A stretch of 64,000 nucleotides of DNA from Cardiobacteriaceae bacterium (lineage in GTDB: Bacteria > Pseudomonadota > Gammaproteobacteria > Cardiobacteriales > Cardiobacteriaceae), in the NCBI GenBank assembly GCA_030525785.1, contig JAUNEA010000008.1, forward strand, positions 1 to 64,000. The letters are read 5' to 3'. The notes below the pieces were generated by a model that ran no database searches, was not told the origin of the DNA, and was given only the letters and a program-made list of their open reading frames with translations. This document shows positions 1 through 8,921 of this stretch, piece by piece. Within the stretch, counting starts at the first letter, position 1. Each line of letters opens with the position of its first letter. The position numbers were made by a program, and so were the translations under genes.

Positions 1-68
1 ACTTTTTAATGCTCTGGGGTCAAGGGGTGTAACACCCCTTGTGGGGGTTTGGGGGCAAAGCCCCCAAG
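1..68 (-). repeat. Left-edge partial copy of the multi-hairpin inverted element
   Basis: This is the reverse complement of the left arm of the element seen complete at 5440-5703 and 61739-62010. It shows a GGGGG...CCCCC hairpin, the AAGGGGTGT/ACACCCCTT hairpin and the AAAAAGT end that begins the central stem. The rest lies outside the window. Here the arm sits downstream of deoA, with a CAAAGCGCTTTG palindrome at 102-113 between the arm and the gene. Protein coding is unlikely. Confidence 0.8.
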
Positions 69-122
69 TCAAAGTAACATTCATACAAGACCATAACGCC
101 AAAGCGCTTTGTATGTGTCAAC

Positions 123-1448
123 CTAGCCCTCAATACGTTCGTAGACCATAGGGCGGTTGGTGGGTTGTCCATCACCGATTTCCACCGCTGCAAGGTAGGC
201 ATTAGCCGCTTGTTGCCAAGCTTCTTCGCTTTGGGCGTGAATGGTTGCAAGAGGCGTTTTTGTATCCACTTTTGTGCCGATGGGCGCGATAGCGTCAAAG
301 CCAACGGCATAATCGATGCTATCGCTCGCAACACGCCGACCACCGCCCAATTGAATAACTGCCACACCAATTTGGCGCGTATCCATCGCGCGAACATAGC
401 CTTCTGTTTTCGCAAAGACAGGCTTAACCACAGCAGCTTTTGGCAAAGCGCTTTCAAAGGTTTCCACAAAATTGGCTGCGCCACCTTGTTGATGCACCAT
501 TTTTGCAAACAACTCCAATGCCTTGCCAGAATCCAAAGCGCTTTGGAGTTTTTGGCGTGCTTCTTGAGTATCGGAGGCGAGTTTGCCACTGACCAACAAT
601 TCCGCACCAAGTGCTAAAGTTGCTTCGTGCAAGCGTGGATTGCGATAGCTTCCATTCAAATAACGAACGGCCTCGCGCACCTCAACCGCATTGCCTGCAC
701 TCGATGCCAGCACTTCATTCATATCGGTTAAAAGCGCTGTGGTGTGGCAACCTGCTTGGGTGGCGACTTTTGCAATCGATTCGGCAAGCGCTTTGGAAAG
801 TTCGTAAGTAGGCATGAATGCGCCATTGCCAACTTTCACATCCATCACCAAACTATCCAAACCTTCTGCCAATTTCTTGGAGAGAATGGAAGCGGTAATA
901 AGCGAAAGAGATTCAACCGTTGCGGTAATATCGCGCGTGGCGTAAATTTTGCGATCCGCTGGCGCGAGGTTGCCTGTTTGCCCAACAATCACACAACCAA
1001 GCGCTTTGACCCAGTTTTGCATCTGCTCAGGGCTGGGGAAAATATTGAAACCTTGAATGGATTCCAGTTTATCAAGCGTGCCACCTGTATGCCCCAAGCC
1101 ACGCCCTGCAATCATAGGCACATAAGCTCCACACGCTGCCAGCATCGGCGCAAGCATCAACGACACCACATCGCCCACGCCACCTGTAGAATGCTTATCC
1201 AGCAAAGGGCCATTGAGATTAAAGCGCTTCCAGTCAAGCGTATCACCACTATCACGCATGGCAAGCGTTAAAGCGGTGCGTTCGTCCCAATTCAAATCAT
1301 TGAAGAAAATCGCCATGCAAAGCGCAGCAATTTGCCCTTCACTCACAGTTTCGCGTGTAACACCTTCCACATAAAAACGGATTTCCTCCGCGCTTAAAAT
1401 CTGCTTATCGCGTTTTTTGCGGATAATTTCTTGCATTAACAATGCCAT
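123..1448 (-). CDS. deoA: Thymidine phosphorylase
   Basis: Cytoplasmic salvage enzyme that converts thymidine and phosphate to thymine and 2-deoxyribose-1-phosphate. The 441-residue length equals the usual DeoA length and the sequence follows E. coli DeoA throughout. The phosphate-binding stretch KHSTGGVGD lies at about 85-93 and GRGLGHTGG at 115-123, followed by the conserved TLDKLES. The start has an AAGGAG site a few bases upstream. It is the last gene of the cdd-deoC-deoA run, 21 bases after deoC. Several AAAGCGCTTT copies lie in the gene, mostly at variable positions. Downstream is a partial copy of the multi-hairpin element, likely acting as terminator. Confidence 0.97.
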   Translation of the reverse strand: MALLMQEIIRKKRDKQILSAEEIRFYVEGVTRETVSEGQIAALCMAIFFNDLNWDERTALTLAMRDSGDTLDWKRFNLNGPLLDKHSTGGVGDVVSLMLAPMLAACGAYVPMIAGRGLGHTGGTLDKLESIQGFNIFPSPEQMQNWVKALGCVIVGQTGNLAPADRKIYATRDITATVESLSLITASILSKKLAEGLDSLVMDVKVGNGAFMPTYELSKALAESIAKVATQAGCHTTALLTDMNEVLASSAGNAVEVREAVRYLNGSYRNPRLHEATLALGAELLVSGKLASDTQEARQKLQSALDSGKALELFAKMVHQQGGAANFVETFESALPKAAVVKPVFAKTEGYVRAMDTRQIGVAVIQLGGGRRVASDSIDYAVGFDAIAPIGTKVDTKTPLATIHAQSEEAWQQAANAYLAAVEIGDGQPTNRPMVYERIEG

Positions 1449-1469
1449 GATTTGCTCCTTTTCTGTTGA

Positions 1470-2180
1470 TTAGCCTAAATTTACCAATTCATGCAACAAG
1501 CCAGATGCACCAATACGGAATTGTTTCGGATTCAAAAAGCTCGAACCCAAAGCGCTTTGCGTCAGCTCCACATAAGATTGCGCCTGTGCTAATGTTCGCA
1601 CCCCTCCCGAAACCTTCAAACCGCAACGGCTACCATTGCTACGAATCACATCAAGCAAGACCGCCACTGCTTCTGCAGTTGCGCCACGGTCAATTTTACC
1701 CGTTGAGGTTTTCAAGAAATCCGCCCCACAATTCAAAGCGCTTTGGGCAACGGCGCGAACCTGCTCTAAGGTTAAGGCTCCTGTTTCCAAAATGACTTTT
1801 GTCCGCGTTTTGTGTTTGTGGCATAACTCCACCACACGCCGACAAAACGATTCCGCCTCTTCCTCATCACCATTGATAAAGCTTTGATACGGAAACACCA
1901 TATCAATCTCACTCGCCCCATCTTGAATCGCTTGCACCGTTTCCATCAAGACGCTATCCAAATCGCGCTCGCCTGTGGGGAAATTGACCACCGTTGCAAT
2001 CTCGATATTCAAAGGACACAAGCTCCGCGCCTGCGCCACAAATTGTGGATAAACACAAACCGCCGCTACTTGTCCAAAATCCTGCACCGCCGCTCCGCAA
2101 ACAGAAGCAATATGCGCCGCATCATCATCTTGATTGAGGGAAGTTAAATCGAGTAAGGCAATCATATCGGCGCGTGTCAT
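1470..2180 (-). CDS. deoC: Deoxyribose-phosphate aldolase
   Basis: Cleaves 2-deoxyribose-5-phosphate to acetaldehyde and glyceraldehyde-3-phosphate, feeding deoxynucleoside carbon into glycolysis. Family landmarks are EIDMVFPYQ (catalytic Asp near 93), FLKTSTGK (Schiff-base Lys near 157) and GLKVSGGVRT (Lys near 189), which match the catalytic residues of E. coli DeoC. I chose the ATG at 2180: it has an AGGAG site and overlaps the cdd stop by an ATGA junction. An in-frame start at 2207 would lie inside cdd without a ribosome site. The 236 residues are slightly short for the enterobacterial type but complete. Translation is probably coupled to cdd. Confidence 0.95.
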   Translation of the reverse strand: MTRADMIALLDLTSLNQDDDAAHIASVCGAAVQDFGQVAAVCVYPQFVAQARSLCPLNIEIATVVNFPTGERDLDSVLMETVQAIQDGASEIDMVFPYQSFINGDEEEAESFCRRVVELCHKHKTRTKVILETGALTLEQVRAVAQSALNCGADFLKTSTGKIDRGATAEAVAVLLDVIRSNGSRCGLKVSGGVRTLAQAQSYVELTQSALGSSFLNPKQFRIGASGLLHELVNLG

Positions 2181-3001
2181 GAGGGTTGCTCCTGAGTTGT
2201 AGTACAAAAATGAATCGATAATGGCGCATCAAACGCCACTTCCCAAAGCGCTTTAGCATGCCAATCATGCCCACCATGCTTTGTGCAAACCAAAGCTCCA
2301 GCTACCACGTCTTGCTCACGATAGCCTGAAAGCCGTAACACATTTAAAGCGCTTTGTAACGGTGGCAAACTTGGGTTGTATGCTGCATTTTCTGCATAAC
2401 GCCCCACAAAGCGCTTACCATCTTGGGTTTCCAACACCAATCCAGCGTAAGCCTTGCTGTATGGCGCGTAGCTTTCACGTGCTGCCTGCAAAGCGCTTTG
2501 CACCAAAGGCTCATCGGAGGGAGAGATGAGGTGTAAATCGTGGTTTTGAGCATCGAGCAAACGCTCCGCCATATTCAAATCTTTTGGCCCAAAACTATCA
2601 GGCAAATATTGATGCAAAGGATTGTTACGGCTGTGGGGCAAATGAATTTGCAAATCCTCCACTCCTCGCAATTCATTCATAAACTGCCGACAATGCCCAC
2701 AAGGCGTGTAATTCACCACCATATGAGCGATGCGTTTCGCCCCACGCGACCATGCGTGCGACAAAGCGCTTTGTTCCGCGTGAACCGTTTGCGCCATGGA
2801 AGCCATGCTGTCTTCTTGGTTCGCGCCTAAGTAAAAATTGCCTTCGTCATCAATGGCAATCGCGCCCACATAAAAATCTGAAATTGGCACCACCGCTTGC
2901 TTTGCTGCCTCAGGCAACAAACTCAACGCTAAAGCAATCATATCGCCATCAAAGCGCTTTGCCATTTCGCGCACTTCTTGTGCGCTGTAATAAACACTCA
3001 T
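2177..3001 (-). CDS. cdd: Cytidine deaminase, two-domain type
   Basis: Zinc enzyme that deaminates cytidine and deoxycytidine to uridine and deoxyuridine. The zinc site is visible as HAE at 74-76 and PCGHC at 100-104. The 274-residue length and the extra C-terminal half, which lacks the zinc motifs, fit the dimeric E. coli-type enzyme with a catalytic and a degenerate domain. It has an AAGGAG site before the ATG. It leads the cdd-deoC-deoA operon and its 3' end overlaps deoC. The C-terminal domain carries several KAL, KRF and QSAL insertions from the genome palindrome. Confidence 0.95.
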   Translation of the reverse strand: MSVYYSAQEVREMAKRFDGDMIALALSLLPEAAKQAVVPISDFYVGAIAIDDEGNFYLGANQEDSMASMAQTVHAEQSALSHAWSRGAKRIAHMVVNYTPCGHCRQFMNELRGVEDLQIHLPHSRNNPLHQYLPDSFGPKDLNMAERLLDAQNHDLHLISPSDEPLVQSALQAARESYAPYSKAYAGLVLETQDGKRFVGRYAENAAYNPSLPPLQSALNVLRLSGYREQDVVAGALVCTKHGGHDWHAKALWEVAFDAPLSIHFCTTTQEQPS

Positions 3002-3375
3002 TTTTTCTCCTTCGTTCTAAGCCCTTACGAGCCAAACGTTTCTTTCAATCATAACGCCGCCCTTATCAAGTTTCCAACAAAAAATTAATGTTTCACCCAT
3101 TTGGGCTCACCTTAAAAGCATTTCAAAATCCGTGCCAACCAAGCGTTTTGCCCTGATTTTTGGGCTTACTGGTTCACTTGATGAAAGTGAACGCTAGATT
3201 AAAAAGCGATTAACGCGTATATTTCGCAATCATAGTGGCGCGTTAAAAACCTTCAAACGATCCTTTCTCCAACAAAGCGCTTTGAAAAGCCTTTAGGCTG
3301 ACAAGGTATCCAGAAGACTAAAGTAGGTTTTATACGCGTAAATAGGAAATAAATAGACAATTGAAGGAGTGCAAC
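3002..3375. promoter_or_regulatory. Divergent control region between cdd and nupC
   Basis: This non-coding stretch separates the divergent cdd-deoC-deoA and nupC-deoD units, so it should hold both promoters. Visible are a perfect 8-base inverted repeat GTTCACTT/AAGTGAAC with a 5-base spacer (3172-3192), and a 9-mer TATACGCGT at 3331-3339 that recurs inverted as ACGCGTATA at 3213-3221. These could be operators of a nucleoside repressor, but no regulator is encoded nearby and the assignment is inference. One CAAAGCGCTTTG copy lies at about 3279-3290. Confidence 0.5.
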
Positions 3376-4635
3376 ATGGGTTTTATCCATAGTTTAATCG
3401 GCATTGCCTCGCTGATTGCGATTGCGGTGCTGTTTTCAAAAAAACGCAAACACATCAACTTGAGAACCGTTGGCTTGGCATTTGGGATTCAGTTTGGCTT
3501 AGGGGCTTTTGTGTTATTCGTGCCTGTGGGGCAAAAAATCTTGGGCAGCATCAGCGATGGCGTCTCTGCTGTGATTGCTTATGGAGCTAAAGGTTCGGAA
3601 TTTTTGTTTGGTGGCTTGGTCAGTGGCAAGATGTTTGAACTTTTTGGCGGTGGTGGTTTCGTGTTTGCCATTCGTGTGCTGCCGATGATTGTGTTTTTCT
3701 CAGCGCTGATTTCTGTGCTGTATTACACAGGTGTTATGGGCTGGTTGGTAAAAACACTTGGCGGCGCATTACACAAAGCGCTTGGCACCTCACGCGCTGA
3801 ATCAATGTCTGCAGCTGCCAATATTTTTGTGGGGCAAACCGAAGCGCCTTTGGTGGTTAAGCCGTACATCTCAAGAATGACAGAATCAGAGTTATTTGCG
3901 GTAATGGTTGGTGGCATGGCATCTATCGCTGGCTCTGTGTTAGCAGGTTACGCAGGCATGGGCGTTCCGCTCCCTTATTTGATTGCAGCCTCTTTCATGG
4001 CAGCGCCAGGCGGTTTATTGATGGCAAAACTGATGTTGCCTGAAACCGAAAAACCCCAAGAGATTGAAGGCAAAATCAACTTCACTGCCGAAGGCGAAAC
4101 TCCTCCTGCCAACCTCATTGATGCAGCAGCTTCTGGCGCATCAACAGGTATGTGGATTGCCTTGAATGTAGGGGCTATGCTGATTGCATTTGTCGGTATC
4201 ATTGCCTTAATCGATGGCATGATTGGTGGCATCGCTGGCTTCTTTGGTTATGAAGGTGTGACGCTGGATAAAATCTTTGGTTATCTGTTTGCGCCATTAG
4301 CATGGTTGATTGGCGCACCTTGGGCTGATGCTCAAATCGCTGGTTCATTCATTGGACAAAAATTGGTAATTAACGAGTTTGTTGCTTACTCCAACTACAC
4401 TGCTCACCTTGCCAATGCTGAAGCGATTGTTTTAACCGAAAAAAGTAAAGCCATCATCGCCTTTGCTTTGTGTGGCTTTGCTAACTTTGGTTCTGTAGCG
4501 ACATTGGTGGGTGGTTTATCCATTATGGCTCCTAATCGCCGAGCTGATATCGCTCGTCTAGGCTTATTTGCTCTGCTTGCAGGAACCTTATCTAACTTGA
4601 TGAGCGCAACCATTGCAGGCTTATTCATCGGCTAA
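3376..4635 (+). CDS. nupC: Concentrative nucleoside transporter (NupC/CNT family)
   Basis: Inner-membrane symporter that imports nucleosides with a cation. The 419-residue protein is very hydrophobic with many membrane segments. CNT hallmarks are [13 protein letters not shown] near the middle, the NEFVAY stretch, and [14 protein letters not shown] near the C terminus. The ATG at 3376 follows AAGGAG with good spacing; a TTG five codons upstream is less likely. It is followed 91 bases later by deoD, so uptake and phosphorolysis are probably co-expressed. Only one copy of the palindrome core lies in this conserved gene. Confidence 0.95.
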   Translation: MGFIHSLIGIASLIAIAVLFSKKRKHINLRTVGLAFGIQFGLGAFVLFVPVGQKILGSISDGVSAVIAYGAKGSEFLFGGLVSGKMFELFGGGGFVFAIRVLPMIVFFSALISVLYYTGVMGWLVKTLGGALHKALGTSRAESMSAAANIFVGQTEAPLVVKPYISRMTESELFAVMVGGMASIAGSVLAGYAGMGVPLPYLIAASFMAAPGGLLMAKLMLPETEKPQEIEGKINFTAEGETPPANLIDAAASGASTGMWIALNVGAMLIAFVGIIALIDGMIGGIAGFFGYEGVTLDKIFGYLFAPLAWLIGAPWADAQIAGSFIGQKLVINEFVAYSNYTAHLANAEAIVLTEKSKAIIAFALCGFANFGSVATLVGGLSIMAPNRRADIARLGLFALLAGTLSNLMSATIAGLFIG

Positions 4636-4726
4636 TCATTTCTCATCGTGGCGAAGATTCTCAGCCAAAGCGCTTTGAATCCTCGCCATCATTCTCATAA
4701 TAATCCATAAAAATAAGGAGTTTTAC

Positions 4727-5437
4727 ATGGCAACCCCACATATTTCTGCTCCCGCTGGTGCATTCGCTGAAACCATTCTCATGCCTGGCGATCCTCTACG
4801 CGCTAAATACATCGCTGAAACTTTCTTGGAAAATGTTGAACAAGTAACCGCTGTGCGTAATATGTTCGGCTATACAGGCACTTATCAAGGAAAACGCCTC
4901 TCTGTTATGGCTCATGGCATGGGCATTCCTTCTGTTTCCATCTATGCCAAAGAGCTGATTACTGAATATGGTGTTAAAAATTTGATTCGTGTAGGCTCAT
5001 GTGGCGCGGTGTTGAACGAGATTAAAGTGCGCGATATCGTGATTGGTATTGGCGCTTGTACCGATAGCAAAGTGAATCGTATCCGCTTCCATGACCACGA
5101 CTTTGCCGCAACCGCCGATTTTGGCTTGGTCAAAGCGCTTTGGGATTCAGCACAAAAGCTTGGCGTGAATGTACGCACAGGTAACCTCTTCTCCTCCGAT
5201 TTGTTCTACCACCCTGATACGACCTTAGTCGAAACCATGAGTCGCTACGGAATCGTGGGAGTTGAAATGGAAGCTGCTGGGCTTTATGGCGTGGCGGCAG
5301 AATTCGGCGCAAAAGCTGTGACCATCTGCACCGTCTCTGACCACATTATCACAGGCGAAGCAACCTCTGCCGAAGAGCGACAACTGACCTTCAATGATAT
5401 GATCAAAATCGCCCTCAACGCTGCTATTACTCTGTAA
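4727..5437 (+). CDS. deoD: Purine nucleoside phosphorylase, DeoD type
   Basis: Hexameric enzyme that splits purine (deoxy)nucleosides with phosphate into base and (deoxy)ribose-1-phosphate. Its 236 residues track E. coli DeoD closely: [13 protein letters not shown] near 19-31, RVGSCGA near 88-94, GVEMEAAG for the ribose site and VSDHI for the base-binding Asp. An AAGGAG site precedes the ATG. An AAAGCGCTTT copy at about 5129-5140 is read as KALW in a surface helix region where E. coli has other residues. Together with nupC, cdd, deoA and deoC it forms a full deoxynucleoside salvage set. Confidence 0.97.
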   Translation: MATPHISAPAGAFAETILMPGDPLRAKYIAETFLENVEQVTAVRNMFGYTGTYQGKRLSVMAHGMGIPSVSIYAKELITEYGVKNLIRVGSCGAVLNEIKVRDIVIGIGACTDSKVNRIRFHDHDFAATADFGLVKALWDSAQKLGVNVRTGNLFSSDLFYHPDTTLVETMSRYGIVGVEMEAAGLYGVAAEFGAKAVTICTVSDHIITGEATSAEERQLTFNDMIKIALNAAITL

Positions 5438-5439
5438 TA

Positions 5440-5703
5440 CAAAGCGCTTTGTATCCTAGCAGGGGGAGAGGTTATCTATCTTTATTTGGGGGTTTCACCC
5501 CCAAGCCCCCACAAGGGGTGTTACACCCCTTGACCCCAGAGCATTAAAAAGTAAAACCCCCACGCAAAACAAAGTTTTGGTGGGGGTTTTACTTTTTAAA
5601 ATACTTTGCGGGGTGCAGGGGCATCATGCCCCTGCTGGGGTTCGGGGCAAAGCCCCGAGTAAAGCATAAATCACTTCCCCCTGCTAGGATACAAAGCGCT
5701 TTG
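5440..5703. repeat. Multi-hairpin inverted element bounded by CAAAGCGCTTTG, convergent gene spacer
   Basis: The ends are a 30-base near-perfect inverted repeat that starts with the genome palindrome (5440-5469 and 5674-5703). Inside lie two arms with the same plan: a GGGGG-loop-CCCCC hairpin, then a second hairpin (AAGGGGTGT/ACACCCCTT on the left, CAGGGGCAT/ATGCCCCTG on the right). Between them is a central stem AAAAAGTAAAACCCCCAC/GTGGGGGTTTTACTTTTT. The central stem should terminate transcription in both directions, as needed between the convergent deoD and cheX. A second full copy at 61739 has the same core but different outer repeats. Confidence 0.85.
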
Positions 5704-6153
5704 TTATTTCAAGAGAGCGACAACAACAGCGGCTTCGCGTCCACGCCAGCTAAGAGGAATAACGAATGAGCGGTCACGGCGAGGGAGGATAACTTCATCA
5801 GGAGCGCCACGAATCACGATAGGCACAGAGATTTCAAATTCATCACCGAGTTCGCTACGAGCATTACCAGCGATAGTGTTAGCGACTTCGCCAACAAGGT
5901 CAATCATCATTTCTTCACTGAGGTTGTTTTCACCAATCCAAATCAGCATACGTTCGAGCAAATCTTTAGGAGCAGTGAAATAGACCACCCCCTTATAAGC
6001 GCCAGAGATGGTAATCATACCTGTGTAATCTTTAGCAGTGGGTACGCTATTGGAAACCAAATAAGAGGTACCAATGCTTAATTCCTCATCGGCGATTTGT
6101 TCGAAATATTTTTTCGCACCGAGTACGAAAATCTGCAATTTATCTTCTGTCAT
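5704..6153 (-). CDS. cheX: CheX-like response-regulator phosphatase
   Basis: A 149-residue CheX/CheC-family protein. It carries the phosphatase signature around GEVANTIAGNARSEL, with the Glu (89) and Asn (92) of the E-x-x-N active site. Family members remove phosphate from CheY-type regulators. It is the last gene of a minus-strand run, 11 bases after a CheY-like gene and downstream of a CheA-like kinase, so it very likely resets that pathway. No flagellar or methyl-accepting chemotaxis genes are in the window, so the output may not be flagellar chemotaxis. Confidence 0.85.
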   Translation of the reverse strand: MTEDKLQIFVLGAKKYFEQIADEELSIGTSYLVSNSVPTAKDYTGMITISGAYKGVVYFTAPKDLLERMLIWIGENNLSEEMMIDLVGEVANTIAGNARSELGDEFEISVPIVIRGAPDEVILPRRDRSFVIPLSWRGREAAVVVALLK

Positions 6154-6164
6154 GCTTATCCCCC

Positions 6165-6530
6165 CTATTTGTTGCTAATCAATTTGCTTAAAGCCAATAC
6201 CAATTGTTCTTCAGTAAAGGGTTTGCAAATGAAGCCACGAGCGCCATATTGAAGCGCTTTGAGTCCTGTTTTACGATCAGACAAAGCAGAAACGACCAAA
6301 ATACTCACATCTTGGCTCAATGCCCAAATTTGCTGAATGCATTCTAAACCATCGACTTTAGGCATGGTCAAATCCATCGTAATCAAATCAGGCTTATGCT
6401 CTTTAAATAAACGTAAAGCATCTTCACCATTGCCAGCTGTTGCCACCACTTCAATTTGCAAATCTTGTAAGCTTCGTTCAATACGATTCCGAATGATGTT
6501 GGAATCATCTACAATCATAAGTTTATACAC
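6165..6530 (-). CDS. Single-domain CheY-like response regulator
   Basis: A 121-residue receiver domain with no output domain. The acidic pair is Asp8 and Asp9, the phospho-acceptor Asp53 lies in TMDLTMPKVDG, the conserved Thr position is Ser81, and Lys103 is in the CKPF motif. The likely phosphodonor is the kinase encoded 84 bases upstream and the likely phosphatase is the CheX downstream. The spacer to the kinase holds two palindrome copies about 22 bases apart. The partner of the phosphorylated form cannot be told from sequence. Confidence 0.92.
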   Translation of the reverse strand: MYKLMIVDDSNIIRNRIERSLQDLQIEVVATAGNGEDALRLFKEHKPDLITMDLTMPKVDGLECIQQIWALSQDVSILVVSALSDRKTGLKALQYGARGFICKPFTEEQLVLALSKLISNK

Positions 6531-6614
6531 GGTTTATCCTTATTAATCTTAGTATTATGGAGGATTTTACCAAAGCGCTTTGAAATCTCAAGGTCAAAGC
6601 GCTTTGGGGAAGAT

Positions 6615-8846
6615 TTAAATGCTTTTCGGGAACACGAATTTAAAGCGTGTGAACTGCTCAGGCTGAGAAGAGATACTAATCTTACCACCCATGCTTTGTA
6701 GGTTGGCTTTGATAATATCCATACCAACGCCACGACCAGCATCTTCGGTTTGTTCTTTTGCCGTTGAGAAGCCACTGCTGAAAATGGCATTGAGTAAAGT
6801 GCGTTTATCCAGTTTTGCACCCTCTTCGGCCGAAACCAATCCTTTTTCAATCATTTTACGGCGAATGGTTTCATAATTGATGCCATTGCCATCATCTTCC
6901 GCTTCCATCACCAAAGAGCCATCGCTCATACGAACCAAAGTCAACTTGATGATACCGTTATCTGATTTATTGCGTTCACGACGTTGTTGTGGGTTTTCGA
7001 TGCCATGCACAATTGAGTTACGCAGAATTTGTAACGCAATTTCTTTAAGCTTGGTTTGCATATTGGCACTCAAATAGCCCTCATCAAAGCCATCGCAAAT
7101 CAAGGTGACTTCTTTACCAACGCGTTTTGCAATATCTTGTACGAATTGCTTGAAGTAATCGCTATTGGTGTTGCGGCTACCTTCGCGAGAAGGCGAGCCA
7201 ATAGAAGAGGCTAAACTTGCTGCCTCACCTTGATTCAATCGGCGGTTGTAACCTTCGAGAACGTCAAACAAGCGGAACAAATCTTCCAACATAACCACAA
7301 GCTGTAAGAAGTCTTGTCCACGTAAGATTTGCATATTACGCATTTTATCAAGAGCTTCTTCGAACTGTTCGCAGATATTTACCATGCGGTTCAGTTTAAT
7401 CGATGATGCCTCACCTTTAATGCTATGCACCAAACGGGCAATATAATTGACTTTCTCTTTCAGCTCACGTTGATTAGAATTTTGAGATTTCAACGCCAAG
7501 TTCACATCATTCAAACGTGCCACACTGTCGTTGATGAAGTTGGTTAAAACGGTTGGGTTGGTTTGCAAGATGATGTTCAACATTTCAATCTCGCGACCTT
7601 CTTGCTCACGCTGCATATCTTGTGAAGATTGGAGCATCACAATTTCTGTGGTATCCACCACGTTCACCAACACCCGAGAAATCACACTATCGATGATAAC
7701 GCGGAAGAATTTGAAGTCGAGATAACGATCAACACCATTATCTGTTTTAACATTAACACGGCTCAAAGGGTTTAAGTCTTCAATCAGATTTTCTACTACC
7801 CATGTGGAATAGAGCTGGTCAATGAATACTTTTGTGGTTTCAACTTCCTCTTCAGGCACTAATTTGGTTAAGACATCAATCAAGTTTTTACCACCCAAAT
7901 CTCTCTGACCAATAATATCTTCTAAGCGAGCAGAGTATTGGTTACCAATCACCAAATCACGATCCACCAAGAAAAGACCTTCATTTACTGAACTCATGAT
8001 TTCAGACATCTCACGGTTAGCGATGTCGAGCAATTTATCGTTACGGAGCAACTGACGCAATGCACCAAATACAATCAAGAGGAAGAGGGCAAAAGCTGCT
8101 CCCAAACCAATCATCTGGATTTGTTCGAATTTTTTTGATTTAACAATCAATTCATCTTGCAAGGCTGAGTGAATCAAACCAACTTCAAACTGCAATGGGT
8201 CAATATAGTTACGCGCGTATTGCAACACATATTCAGAAGTACGCAAGTTCAAAATCCCTTGACGGTTTTCAGCCATCAAGCTATCAATCAAGCCTTTGAA
8301 CAAGTTCCAAGTATTCAAGATGGTATGAATACTTTCATGCGCAGCGAATTCTTCTGGAATTGCTTGAACTTCCACATGGTCAGAAGTGAATACCCCTTGA
8401 ATCTCACCACCTTCGTGGAAGGCATCAATCGCCACTTGGAAGTCTTTGTTGTATTGCACCAACTCCACCAAACGATACTGAACCGCCTGAGGCAAAGCGC
8501 TTATTTCCGCCCAGTCAGAATCAGGGTCTTTTTTGATTTCATCTTGCAGATAGATATGAATATCCATCAAGTTTTTAGCGATACGTTGCAAGGTAATCGT
8601 TTGCTGCTCTACTGCCTGCGCAACGAAAGAATCCCGAACCAATTCTTGTGAGTTACGGGTACTCATCAAAATCATACTAACCGTCAAGCCAAGGAAGAGC
8701 ACAACGTAAATAATCAAACTTAAATATTTACGCCAACCACCACGACTCACCTTTTTCCCCGCTGATACTTTTTGAGGCTTCACCGCAGGTTTGGGTGGCT
8801 GAGCTTTTTTACTCGGCTTAGCCTTTTCAGATTTCTTTTTAATCAT
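6615..8846 (-). CDS. Membrane-bound CheA-like histidine kinase with HPt domain
   Basis: 743 residues. A Lys/Pro-rich cytoplasmic tail (1-38) is followed by a membrane segment (41-61), a periplasmic region of about 180 residues, a second membrane segment (246-264) and a PAS-like region (280-400). An HPt domain follows with phospho-acceptor His474 in RLVHSIKGEAS, then a CheA-type ATPase (N box LRNSIVHGIE near 608, DDGNGI near 651, GRGVGMD near 704). The CheA dimerisation and CheW-binding domains are not evident, so it is not a standard chemotaxis kinase. Its neighbours are CheY-like and CheX genes downstream and a sugar-binding lipoprotein upstream, suggesting that a periplasmic ligand-protein complex is the input. 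Confidence 0.88.
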   Translation of the reverse strand: MIKKKSEKAKPSKKAQPPKPAVKPQKVSAGKKVSRGGWRKYLSLIIYVVLFLGLTVSMILMSTRNSQELVRDSFVAQAVEQQTITLQRIAKNLMDIHIYLQDEIKKDPDSDWAEISALPQAVQYRLVELVQYNKDFQVAIDAFHEGGEIQGVFTSDHVEVQAIPEEFAAHESIHTILNTWNLFKGLIDSLMAENRQGILNLRTSEYVLQYARNYIDPLQFEVGLIHSALQDELIVKSKKFEQIQMIGLGAAFALFLLIVFGALRQLLRNDKLLDIANREMSEIMSSVNEGLFLVDRDLVIGNQYSARLEDIIGQRDLGGKNLIDVLTKLVPEEEVETTKVFIDQLYSTWVVENLIEDLNPLSRVNVKTDNGVDRYLDFKFFRVIIDSVISRVLVNVVDTTEIVMLQSSQDMQREQEGREIEMLNIILQTNPTVLTNFINDSVARLNDVNLALKSQNSNQRELKEKVNYIARLVHSIKGEASSIKLNRMVNICEQFEEALDKMRNMQILRGQDFLQLVVMLEDLFRLFDVLEGYNRRLNQGEAASLASSIGSPSREGSRNTNSDYFKQFVQDIAKRVGKEVTLICDGFDEGYLSANMQTKLKEIALQILRNSIVHGIENPQQRRERNKSDNGIIKLTLVRMSDGSLVMEAEDDGNGINYETIRRKMIEKGLVSAEEGAKLDKRTLLNAIFSSGFSTAKEQTEDAGRGVGMDIIKANLQSMGGKISISSQPEQFTRFKFVFPKSI

Positions 8847-8921
8847 ATAAATTACCTAATTAGATGCCTCACCTGAGCCTCTTTCGAAAATCTCATGGTG
8901 AGAAAGTTAACGAAAAAATCC

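Noticed and set aside
5440-5703. The hairpin element as an insertion sequence
   Set aside because: No open frame for a transposase, no constant terminal repeats between copies, and no target-site duplication.
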